A stretch of DNA of 58,947 nucleotides from NCBI GenBank assembly GCA_032718475.1, contig JAUCBJ010009085.1:1-58947 (forward strand). The letters run 5' to 3'. Positions 32,562 through 42,400 of this stretch are shown here, piece after piece. A model generated the notes under the pieces. The model was not told where the DNA came from and did no database searches. It saw nothing but the letters and a program-made list of their open reading frames with translations. A program made the position numbers and the translations under genes. Each line of letters starts with the position of its first letter. The first letter of the stretch is position 1. Origin of the DNA: Nemertoderma westbladi. Taxonomy: Eukaryota > Xenacoelomorpha > Nemertodermatida > Nemertodermatidae.

Positions 32562-33730
32562 GTTATCTTTAGTTTACCTTGTAAATTCCTGTTGGGTGCG
32601 TCATAATTTGTGTTAAATGGTAATATTGATAGGGCAGCCTGGTTCTCCATTGCAATAAAGCCAGAGCAATGTTTCTTGTGCCGAGCGAAACTTCCTGGGT
32701 AACGATAAGATTTGCGACAACCTGGACAAGTTAAAATATCCTTGGCATTGACCACGGGCACATTCGGGGCCGCGGCGGGAGCCACTGGCGCATTCGGGGC
32801 CGCGGCGGGGGCCACGGGTGCATTCGGGGCCGCGACGGGGGCCATGGGCGCATTCGGGGCCGTGGCGGGGGCCACGGGCGCATTCGGGGCCGCGGCGGGG
32901 GCCACGGGCGCATTCGGGGCCGCGTCGGGGGCCACGGGCGCATTCGGGGCCGCGGCGGGGGCCACTGATGGGGGTACTGGAGTGGGTGTTGGTACAATTG
33001 GGGTTACTGGAGGGGGTGTTGGGAAAATTGGGGTTACTGGAGAGGGTGTTGGGACAATATGGATTACTGGAAAGGGTGTTGAGAAAATTGGGGTTACTGG
33101 AGGGGGTGTTGGGACAATTGGGGGTACTGGAGTGGGTGTTGGGACAATTGGGGTTACTGGAGGGTGTGTTGGGAGAATTGGGGGTACTGGAGTGGGTGTT
33201 GGTACAATTGGGGTTACTGGAGGGGGTGTTGGGAAAATTGGGGTTACTGGAGAGGGTGTTGGGACAATATGGGTTACTGGAGAGGGTGTTGAGAAAATTG
33301 GGGTTACTGGAGGGGGTGTTGGGACAATTGGGGGTACTGGAGTGGGTGTTGGGACAATTGGGGTTACTGGAGGGGGTGTTGGGAGAATTGGGGGTACTGG
33401 AGTGGGTGTTGGTACAATTGGGGTTACTGGAGGGGGTGTTGGGAAAATTGGGGTTACTGGAGAGGGTGTTGGGACAATATGGGTTACTGGAGGGGGTGTT
33501 GGGACAATTGGGGGTACTGGAGTGGGTGTTGGGGCAATTGGGGTTACTGGAGGGGGTGTTGGGACAATTGGGGTTACTGGAGGGGGTGTTGGGATAATTG
33601 GGGTTACTGGAGAGGGTGTTGGGCCAATATGGGTTACTGGAGGGGGTGTTGAGACAATTGGGGTTACTGGAGGGGGTGTTAGGACAATTGGGGTTACTGG
33701 AGGGGGTGTTGGAGTTATATTGGCATGAAG
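32549..33730 (-). CDS. LINE D ORF1, C-terminal half: Pro-rich repeats and zinc finger
   Basis: In the same frame as 33731-34585, directly after its UGA. About 250 residues of PTPPPVTPIV decapeptides, then seven APNAPVAPAA-type decapeptides, then a single finger CPGCRKSYRYPGSFARHKKH ending in Cys (C2HC form), and a short tail overlapping ORF2. No stop occurs in this frame across the 960-bp repeat. Other frames of the same DNA give open but less likely products (PNTPSSNPNC repeats). The finger suggests nucleic-acid binding; the repeat could be a flexible spacer. It is either read through from the RRM-like half or started separately, for instance at GTG 32965. Confidence 0.6.
   Translation of the reverse strand, partial: LHANITPTPPPVTPIVLTPPPVTPIVSTPPPVTHIGPTPSPVTPIIPTPPPVTPIVPTPPPVTPIAPTPTPVPPIVPTPPPVTHIVPTPSPVTPIFPTPPPVTPIVPTPTPVPPILPTPPPVTPIVPTPTPVPPIVPTPPPVTPIFSTPSPVTHIVPTPSPVTPIFPTPPPVTPIVPTPTPVPPILPTHPPVTPIVPTPTPVPPIVPTPPPVTPIFSTPFPVIHIVPTPSPVTPIFPTPPPVTPIVPTPTPVPPSVAPAAAPNAPVAPDAAPNAPVAPAAAPNAPVAPATAPNAPMAPVAAPNAPVAPAAAPNAPVAPAAAPNVPVVNAKDILTCPGCRKSYRYPGSFARHKKHCSGFIAMENQAALSILPFNTNYDAPNRNLQGKLKITCGM
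32761..33720 (-). repeat. 32 x 30-bp minisatellite with 210-bp higher-order units
   Basis: Seven units of CATTCGGGGCCGCGGCGGGG-type (32761-32970) are followed by 25 units of GGGTTACTGGAGGGGGTGTT-type (32971-33720). All units are exactly 30 bp. The second block repeats as a seven-unit (210-bp) set starting at 32971, 33181 and 33391, the last losing one unit. It encodes decapeptides of LINE D ORF1. Confidence 0.95.
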
Positions 33731-34585
33731 TCAAAAGCCCCAGTGGTTATTTCTGCGTCGTGGTCGTAAGTTAAGGGCTGCGCGTTCCTCATCGTTCAAA
33801 CGGTAGTTGCGTATGATTATGCCCTCTTGCCAGACCTCGGGATCCATCACTGTGTCTCGGTCTTCCTGATTACATGTTAGGTGAAATGCTTTAGGTGGAT
33901 TTTCAAGTTGTTCGCCTCGGGGTTCACTTTCTGTCTGATTACCGGGTGGAGGTAGTTGAATAACATCGCTGAATGGTATAGATTGCTCTTCGAGGTAGGT
34001 TTTTACGTCATCAGCAGTTACTGAAGATCCGAGATTTCCAATGTAGACGTGTGCAACACTTACACCTTGACGGGGCGGTGCACGCGAGGCTGCGAGCGAA
34101 GTACCAGTTTTCCGACCTATAATGGCGGTGTTACGTTTAGATTCGAGTCGTCGATTGTGTTCAGTCGGAGGGGCTGCATACTGGTTATGGCTGCCTCCGA
34201 CTCTACTTGGTGACTGGATTGCAGGCCTTGCAGACTGATGATCTTGTCTAGCGGTAAACTCGCCTGAGTTTCCTCTGACGGTATCGCTGTATAAACGCGT
34301 GGTTGTCGGTACATTCAGTGCGCCGCGTGCCTGATCGGGTGTAGCATGGTTCTGAATAGCTGTTATAAGTTTGTGTTGAGTGGCAATGGCTTCACTTTGG
34401 GCCGTAATTATCTGTTTTCTCGCTTCTGCGAGTTCGGTAAGTCCTATATTGTTGACGGCGTTCATTGCGGATAACGAGTTCAGTAAGGTCTTTTCGTCTT
34501 CCTGTGATACACCTTTTTTGGCTTTTACAGCGCGGAATAACTCGAGGATGTCTTTTTGGGATTCAGTAAAAACGTCGGATGCCAT
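33731..34585 (-). CDS. LINE D ORF1, N-terminal half: RRM-like protein
   Basis: ATG at 34585 (MASDVFTESQKDILELF) opens 284 codons to a UGA at 33733-33731. An N-terminal helical stretch, LAEARKQIITAQSEAIATQ, could oligomerise. The C-terminal part, VAHVYIGNLGSSVTADDVK through FHLTCNQEDRDTVMDPEVW, matches the layout of an RRM-like fold and of the LINE A ORF1 C-terminus. The protein would bind LINE RNA. The frame remains open upstream to 34843, but those residues look like translated leader. The frame reopens immediately after the UGA, so this is probably one ORF1 with a nonsense change or readthrough. Confidence 0.75.
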   Translation of the reverse strand: MASDVFTESQKDILELFRAVKAKKGVSQEDEKTLLNSLSAMNAVNNIGLTELAEARKQIITAQSEAIATQHKLITAIQNHATPDQARGALNVPTTTRLYSDTVRGNSGEFTARQDHQSARPAIQSPSRVGGSHNQYAAPPTEHNRRLESKRNTAIIGRKTGTSLAASRAPPRQGVSVAHVYIGNLGSSVTADDVKTYLEEQSIPFSDVIQLPPPGNQTESEPRGEQLENPPKAFHLTCNQEDRDTVMDPEVWQEGIIIRNYRLNDEERAALNLRPRRRNNHWGF

Positions 34586-34870
34586 TTCATATACAAATAT
34601 GAACAAAAATATTGCGTAAAAATTAATAGCTGGTAAAATTGTGTTTTTATTATATAAAATTTTACTGCTAATACCCCTGCTGATAACTCTATCCTCGGTA
34701 TCATCTGTGTAGTATGGGCGCGGCTCTTGTTCTAGAATATACAAGCCTAGAATATATTGGCTCTCTCTCCACACCCACACAATACAGGTACGAAACAGTG
34801 CCATAATGGGATTCGCTGGCATCACAGAATTGATGTAATTCATAGATTGGAGTTTTAGGGATTTCGCAGA

Positions 34871-35104
34871 AGTACAAGCGAGGGATCCTTAGTTTGGTTA
34901 GTTAGGAAGTCCACCTAATCCAATCAGACAACAAAGTTGGTGGTAGTTGGCCCAAACAAACCAGTTTCAGAATATATTTTATGAATATATTCTTATTATT
35001 CTGAATTACCGTAGAATGTGAGTCTGTTGTCTGACAGCTGACAGTTATGATGTAAAACTGGTCAAACTACCTATTACATTACCAATGGAGCTCCAAACTA
35101 TTGG
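34871..35104. other. Spacer, nothing recognised
   Basis: Short AT-rich interval between LINE D and LINE C copy 2. It contains a small AATATATTTTATGAATATATT dyad near 34970. Confidence 0.35.
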
Positions 35105-35600
35105 TTTCACTAAGCCAATACTACTACTACTACTACAATCAGCCTGCTGCATTGAAACTGCACATTGAGATGCAATGCCAGCTTGACAAAAACATTTTGT
35201 AAGGTGCAGCGTGCATTAAGAATGCTATGCCGGCTTATCAACAAAGTTGAACCGCCACAACTCCCTATCCCCCATGACTTTCGCAAGATTATCCGCATCT
35301 TCAAGGCCAGTGTTCTTTAGGAGGCGTCTCACAAAAGTCATGGGCTGTCCACCATGCTTACAGTATATTCTCCATGGGACTGTCAAAGCACAACATTATG
35401 CACGGGCTAGTCCTCAAGGCAAAAACAATGTCTTGCAAAGTGGAGGCTGCTTTGTTCTAATGCCAACACTAGAAGCAGCCTGATCTAATGAGCTGATGAG
35501 CCGTTGGACCCCCTCTAGTAATTCTGAGAGTACTCCCAAGTTATCAGCAAAGTCTCAATCAATCACGTACTATATAGGATATCATAATGATGATGGAACA
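35105..35600 (-). mobile_element. LINE C copy 2, internally deleted
   Basis: Begins with TACTACTACTACTAC (35117-35134; AGT tail on the minus strand), then the family 3' end. At about 35465 the text jumps from the 3' region (TTTGTTCTAATGCCAAC) to the RT region (ACTAGAAGCAGCCTGATC), skipping about 430 bp present in copy 3. The remaining RT piece ends near 35600. Confidence 0.75.
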
Positions 35601-35936
35601 AACCATCTTTTATTTTTAATTTTATCTAATACAGAATTTTACGGTGATTTTAATGGTGAAATCTGCATCGCTATACGACTTTTAGTTTTTCAGATACAGC
35701 TATTTAAATATTCCACTAATTTAATAAAATTATTAGTTAAATAAATATATTTAAATAACTAAATATATCTTTAATTCTTAACTATTATCACTGCAGAAAT
35801 GGACTCAGCGTAATTTTTAGACCTTAGAACATGTCTTAATTATCGATTATAACCAATTGGTTATTGATTATTGACATATTAAATATTAACCAATAGGAGA
35901 TGGTTTAGCGCGAAATTCAAACACAAATGCTTACCT
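35601..35936. other. AT-rich spacer, nothing recognised
   Basis: No frame, repeat or RNA gene seen. Confidence 0.4.
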
Positions 35937-36315
35937 GCATTTTTCTCAAATGTGCTTATTTTTTACTAAAAATCTATCTCCTCCGCCATTTCTTAACGAG
36001 ATTTCGATTCTGTTTGTTGGACATTGTAGGTAAAGATTGTGTCTACAGAATAATGGGCCGGATTTTCAAAATTTTGTCACAGTCAGAAGTTATGACGTCA
36101 CAAATGTCATTTTTTCATAAAATTTTGTTTTTTTCGAAAAAATGAGATTGATGACGTCATAACTTCTGACTGAGACAAAATTTTGAAAATCCGGCCCAAT
36201 ATTCTGTAGACACAATCCTCAGCTACAACTTCCCACAAAAAAATTGAAATCCTTTAATAAATGGTGGAGGAGATAGATTTTTAGTAAAAAATGAGCACAT
36301 TTGAGAAATTTCAAA
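35937..36315. repeat. Long palindrome (foldback element) about 375 bp
   Basis: Left arm: CTCAAATGTGCTTATTTTTTAC, CTATCTCCTCC, GTGTCTACAGAATA, GGGCCGGATTTTCAAAATTTTG and AGTCAGAAGTTATGACGTCA (runs listed separately). The right arm carries all of these in reverse complement and reverse order, centred near 36125. The arms are about 180 bp with few mismatches. It looks like a MITE or foldback element; no target duplication was identified. Confidence 0.85.
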
Positions 36316-36545
36316 TGTTAGGTTAGAGTTTTAACGAAATCTAGTCTGTCTGTCCGCCTGTCTCTCTGTCCGTGTGTCTGTCAAAAAATAAGAAAGCATA
36401 TAAAACCTCTAAAATTTTCACTACGGGGGTTTTCTAGGTCGCGTCGGTGATTTCATTTCAAATGTTAGTTTTGAGTTTTCACGAAATCTAGTCTGTCTGT
36501 CAATCTGTCTATCTGTCCGTCTGTCTGTCAAAAAATAAGACAACA
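36316..36545. repeat. Two copies of a roughly 165-bp repeat with GTCT runs
   Basis: CAAATGTTAG...ACGAAATCTAGTCTGTCTGTC...GTCTGTCAAAAAATAAGA occurs at about 36316-36400 and again at about 36460-36540. Between them is GGTTTTCTAGGTCGCGTCGG (36428-36447), similar to the core of the other two repeat arrays. Confidence 0.65.
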
Positions 36546-36661
36546 AATGTCACATTTGGATACATTGTTATGGAAATACATGAACAACATTATATTTCAT
36601 TTATCACCTGGTATAGCGGTATAATGCAGTAATGATATGACCATTATTGGTAGTGTTACAA

Positions 36662-36862
36662 CTAACTAATGTTCTTGTGCCATGTTTCAGAACATCCGAG
36701 ACACAGCGATAGTTGGCCTGGACATTTGTTGCAATAATACCGCGTTACTTTCCTCCTGCCATTCGAGAAACAAACCCGGCATCTATTGCGTGGTTTTGCT
36801 ACTTTCTCAGTAGCAGGAAGCAAATCAACTGTATGAAATAGACCTAAACCTGGTAGAAACAA
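36662..36862 (-). pseudogene. piggyBac transposase C-terminal zinc-finger fragment
   Basis: Sixty-six codons contain KPRNRCRVCFSNGRRKVTRY then YCNKCPGQLSLCLGCSETWH, the cysteine-rich finger at the end of piggyBac-type transposases (DDE_Tnp_1_7 family). The catalytic part is missing: the reading ends right at the LTR of the BEL/Pao element (36874), so the LTR element may have truncated it. It is immobile itself. Confidence 0.7.
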
Positions 36863-36873
36863 GACCTAAATGG

Positions 36874-39402
36874 TGTATAACAAGCCTACGAGCTTATAAA
36901 TCTGATTGAATATAATTTGAGAATATTAAGATATATATATATACCCGTTGTAGGTTTAATCAATATTGAAATATATGTTATATAAGGATGGTTGACAATC
37001 CTCTAATGACACTAAATAAGAATAGTTTCTACTGACTAAGTTACTTATCACTACTAAATTACTTAAGTATATATAACGGGTTGAGATTATACAATCTCTA
37101 AATAAACAATAAACAAAATTTACACAGACAATTTTAAGGATAATTTTACAAAATTGTTACTAACCAGAACTTCGAATTTCTGGTTCTTATGGGGGGTGTA
37201 GTATGGAATTTTGAAACTAATAAAGTAGCATTCAATAGTTTGCATTGTCCAGATAAGGAAATGCCACCATCTGATGGCTTATAATCTACACTATAAACAA
37301 ACGTACCCGGAGTGTCCTATACCTAGAAGTTAATTATCGTAGCCTACGCTAACGGACCTATTAACCACTTTACAACCCAAAATTAATTAAATTAAATTTA
37401 AATTAAATTTCAGGAAAGTGTTGTACTCTAAACCCTAGATTAGATACTAACACTTGTACAACATATAACTCGCAGTTAAATATACTTGAACAGCTAAAAG
37501 AACCACAGCATCTGCTGGATTAAGCGGAGTATTTAGTCTTATTCATCTGATGCTAACGAAATCACCAGTCGAGCTACAACAAGCAGTAAAGTAGTACTGG
37601 GGTTAAATTAACTATTACGGTATGTACAACTAGCAGAATTACTGTAGGAATAAACTTAGGGACATGAATGTTGTACATTACATGCATAAACTCTGAATAA
37701 TAAGTATTACGCTACCTTTACAGATTATTTAAATAAAACACAAACCAAAAAGCTGACACACTACCGCCAAATCTAAAATAAACTACAATAGTTGAAGTTT
37801 GCGAAAATATTAGTTAGTAAGCGTTCTAGACTACATGGTACGACTTATTCTTTAGTGGAGGATTTACCTTACAGACATGGATGCCTCCACTTCCTAACTA
37901 GCACTCTATCAGACAAATAACCCATATCACTGCAATTCACCTCAAACCCAACAACAATCAGATAACAATTCAGCCTACGAGTTACTTCTACAATCTGAGC
38001 AGGATTATACACCTTCTGCTCAATACTAGACTTACAGATAAACTAAGCTGACAGAAATATTTAAACTATAAAAGAAATAAAGGGTGTACGGGCCCTAGTC
38101 TCTTAAACAGCCCATGAATATATAAATATATCACAATCAAATTAATACATTAATATGCAGTACCAGACCGGTACCGCTAGGCAGCTAGGCCTACAAGTAC
38201 CACTCGACCATTGCAGTAGGATTTTATTGCCCTACGGAACAATAAAATAGGAGAAAATCTATTAATGTTCTTAGCTAGAGTCTTACTGGTTAGAAATATA
38301 TAATATATAATATAAAATAATAATATTCGCGCTTTTAGACCTTTAGCAGTTTAACCCGCTAATTTAAGTGTCTTAGGAATTGACAATCACCCGGACTAAT
38401 TGACATCAGCTGAAGCCAGTCTAGCGCGGCGTATGACCCACGGATGTGGGAGACTGGATTCTATTTTAGAGAGAGGAGTAGGCTACTTTGTATTATTCGA
38501 TTGATCATACTATATAATCTCCGACAACTATATTTACTTTCGGGGAAATATTAACAGTTCCTTTGGGGCGTGGCGCTTTAATTATCAAACAGAGTTATGA
38601 CTGACACTAATTACAACTAGTGGCAATGAGATAACGCAAATGGCGCATTCTTTAGGAATGCTTTATTAACTTTCACACTCAATTTCTGCACTAATATTCA
38701 CACTAACATACACTGATTTGCCGACTGTCACCGATTTTAGTCATATATAAGGATTATGAAATAGCATTGAATTCATACAGACCACTAAAAATTGAGCCAC
38801 AATAGCTACTGATACACCCTTCTGCTTACCTCAGTAATTAAGAAAGTTAAGGGGGATTTAATGATCATTCATCAGTATTCTCCAAATATAATATCCAGTA
38901 ATATATAACAACAGCTAATAACAGTATAAAACAGTAAAAACGGTGCTAGAGGCGCAACAGCAGTGTTGCAGTATCAGAATTCAGCATTACGATAGTGTGT
39001 TATGAATCGGTATGATATGTGAATTGATATGGTATGAAATACATTTGAAATGAAATGCAGTGTATAAATGTTAATAGATTGGCATTCTTATGACTCTCTC
39101 AGGCCACTGATGTTTTCGGGCGAAGTCAGAACAGCTAGAAAATCAGAATGAATGAATTCTGAGAAATTTGCCGCATTGCCTCATTTCATATAGGCTACAG
39201 AGCACAGGTAAAGGGATATCAATCTGATTGGCTGAAATATCTCAACAACTAACACAGATCCTTCACACAAAGAAACAGCTGGTAGATTTCGTCCTCTCAG
39301 TTCTGAGTTTGGACAGACACATAGTTGCATAAGTTTATAAGTCTTTTAGAGTATTTAGCGCATTGCTCAAAATGACTTATTTTGTCCGCAACAGCTTTTA
39401 CA
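36874..39402 (-). repeat. 3' LTR of the BEL/Pao element (2529 bp)
   Basis: Aligns collinearly with 52130-54466. Similarity is around 85% by eye in 36.9-38.3 kb but about 95-97% from 38.32 kb to the end. It carries an extra block of about 150 bp near 38935-39085 absent from the other copy. TATATAAGG near 38744 may relate to the promoter, though orientation makes this uncertain. Confidence 0.85.
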
Positions 39403-39410
39403 CCGCTCCC
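39403..39410 (-). promoter_or_regulatory. Polypurine tract of the BEL/Pao element
   Basis: On the minus strand GGGAGCGG directly precedes TGTAAAAG, the first bases of the 3' LTR. This fixes the LTR border at 39402. Confidence 0.65.
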
Positions 39411-39480
39411 AGAAAATGGGATTTAAGTCTATATAATATACAAAAAATCATAGTTTCTAATATAAAAATACTCTAAACTA

Positions 39481-42400
39481 TCAGTCCTTCTTTCGCGAAC
39501 GGTGTTTATGGAGTTTCTTAAGACTTGCAAGAGTCTTTTTCTCAATTTGGCGAGTCACTTTACTAGGAGGGCTATAACTCCTGCGGGAAGGGTGTAATAC
39601 AATTGCATCGGAAGGGTTAGGATTGCGGTCGGTGTATCCGCTGGTCGAGGTACCCGGTTGGTCGATATCGTATCGGGGGATCGGGATTGAACAACCTTTA
39701 GGGCTCGTTTCAGGAAGGCAGCTCTTACTGGTCCTTGATTGGTTGTCTGTACAACAGCAGTAGGTCGACTGTATGTAGTAAGGAATTTTCTCGGTTTAAA
39801 TCGTTCTTTCTAATTCGCGTTCCCTTGCTTTGTATTCATAGCTTTGTAATTCGGGGTGTGTGTTTATGAATAATTCACCGTATTCAGAATCTTGTCGAAT
39901 AAGATTAATCAGATTATAAGAATCCAAGCTACTGGGATTGATATTTCTCAGATATTTACGGATGTATTTGGTTGAAACACTCTCGCCAACGCGTTTCATC
40001 AGTTCATAACTAGGAGTGCGAGATTTTTGTTCAACTGAGGAAAAGAGGTATGGGTGAAACGCATAAACTCTTTCGTATGCACATCCTGGATAATATCGGT
40101 GGCGTGATTCACAATGGAGATCCGCACTAGCTTCCCAAGATCTGATATACCGTAATGCAACTATTTCGTCCATGCTTTCTAGGTCTTGGTTGAAAGGGCA
40201 ATCGAAACTAGCATGTCCTTTGAATTGACAGTAGTGACATTGAGTCATGAATTGAGGACAAACAGCGAAAATACGCTGATTGTTAAGTCGACAATAAGCA
40301 TAATAAATTTCCATAGAAGGTTGATCTTTAAAGTAGGAGCAGAGTTTGTTGGAGTCTAAAAGGGTAAAGTGGTTATGTGATGGACATAATCAGCAACGTT
40401 TCCTAGAAATGTAATTACTACCTTGGTACCATTCCAACACATAATTGTTATCACTACTCCTGGGTGTTGTGGGTTGAATTTCTTCAGATTCTAAGCAAAT
40501 TGGTTCTTCTTCAACCTGCAGAGCTTCGACAGATATACCCATTTTCTCTAGGGAACCCACTGTTTGAACTTCCACAATAGAGTATCCTGTGAGGATTCTG
40601 GGTCTTTGCATAACAGATGAATGTAGATTTTGTATGCAAACATCCTTGAAAATGGCAAATCCAGCACTATCTAACTTCTCAGCGGCGGAATCTCTCAAGC
40701 TGAGTTTGGTTAATGCGTGGTCTTTAAACTGACTATCAACGTGACGGAACAGAATCAGAAAGCGCCTAAAGCATTCAAATCGGATGAATTTATTGTGTTC
40801 ATCTAGTTTAGCGAGTTTAGTCCAAGCATTAAGGGGTATGAATAACCAGATTTATGACGCACAATGGTACCAGTTGTTCACCGAAGTTTCTTCCGTCCTT
40901 TCAGTCCTTGTAGCAATGGCTGTGATTAGGAGGAAGTTGTTGTTAGTTGATTATCCAACCAATGTAAAGAGAGACAGAGGTTGATATTGTAAATATCAAC
41001 ACGGTGATACATGGACAGGAGATATGGACACCAATATAAGCACCCAGATAAACAGTAAGGGGATGGGGAGGTTTCATGACAGATGGTACGTTAGTACCAT
41101 GATACAGCTATGATTGGTCAATATTCGCCACAAAGCTCCAAGTGCGCTGGGTAGAGAAGAAGGGAGGAAGAGGGTTTCTCTGCCAACATTTCGTATCCTT
41201 GATTGTGTTGGGTAGAGGGAGAGGAGGGTAGGACAGAGGAAGGATATGGAGGGGTAGTATCTATAAGATACCACAATGGCCATGTTTCCTTTCGCGTCAT
41301 TACTCATTCCTACGCTTTTATTGTGACACTGATCATAACAATTGCAGGAAGAGGATGAGGTAAGAGGAAGTTACAGCCTCCCGAAGGAGACCGCCCATGA
41401 GCACCCTCGCCCTGGGGAAAAACTATTCACATTATAATAATAATAATATTAATAATATTGGTTATTTATATAGCGCTTTATTATGCTCGGCATACTCAAA
41501 GCGCTTTTATTATCATTACCCCAGCAAAGCCAGGTTCCCATTATACCGGTGGGTTGGCATAGGCACTAATGTCTAAAGTGTCTTGCCTAGGGACACAACA
41601 GTGCGAAATTTCTACAGCCTTTAGTCAGATTCGAACCTGCGCCACCAAACACTATTGTGTAAGCAGTTCAGGCGCCATATCCACTCCGACACTGCTGTCA
41701 CTATCTACATTATCTACTCTATCTACATTATGGACCCTTGGCGTTAAGATATGTTTTTCCTCTAGCTGATTCTCCTCTGCTTGTCTTTGAAAACGTTCGT
41801 CTAAGAACTCTTGTAACGAATATGTACATCCAAGTTCAATGTCTCCCTCCAGATTCTCGATTTCTCGATTGAACTGAGGTAAAGCTAATTCTTTTATCGC
41901 TTGTACTTGTTGATATAGTCTACGTTTGTCTAAAGAATCATAGGTTCCCTTTCCGATCTTTTGCCAAATTGCGTCCAGTGCGTATGACACTTTCCTCCAC
42001 CTCGGTGACAGGTTGTATCGGAGTCAAACCGGGACGATTATATGGGTTGAACTGAGATATTATATGTCTGCGTCCCAATCCGGCTAAGTAGGATGGGCGA
42101 ATATCCAAGGAGCCCACAACCGGAGTGCCACTGACTAATTGTTCGGGTAGCACCAGATCTTTGAACAATGAGTACAACTCCGGAGGATCTGTCATACTGT
42201 TAGGGTCGAGAGTCTGCGGTCGCAGTGGTCAATAAGTAGGTCTGACCGAGCATTCCGGAACTCTGATAATAGGTTTACTAAAGGATTGTTTGAGTCGAGC
42301 GAGCGTGTGTGACACATCGAACAGGTTTCACTCAAAACTCCCTTAAGTATAGCGAGTGAAACTATGTTTAGCGCAACGTCTCCGCGGGCGTTTATGGCGT

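Larger units (their letters stand above)
29713..34870 (-). mobile_element. LINE D: near-complete non-LTR retrotransposon
   Basis: Minus-strand element with ORF1 (34585-32549, one internal UGA) and ORF2 (32561-29856, intact). Its 3' end lies near 29714, where GAATAAATAAAAATC supplies a polyadenylation-like signal. The 5' end is not defined; the frame upstream of ORF1 stays open to 34843 and includes leader. Length is about 5.1 kb. It is the best-preserved element in the window and may have been active recently. Confidence 0.85.

Noticed and set aside
27735-33720. Tandem repeats as CRISPR arrays
   Set aside because: Units are contiguous without unique spacers, and the DNA is clearly animal.
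32712-33728. 338-codon plus-strand frame of Gly/Val/Thr repeats
   Set aside because: It is the antisense of the LINE D ORF1 minisatellite. The 30-bp unit keeps several frames open on both strands.
32613-33734. 373-codon minus-strand frame PNTPSSNPNC repeats
   Set aside because: The alternative frame of the same array. The PTPPPVTPIV frame links the RRM-like half to the zinc finger and is preferred.
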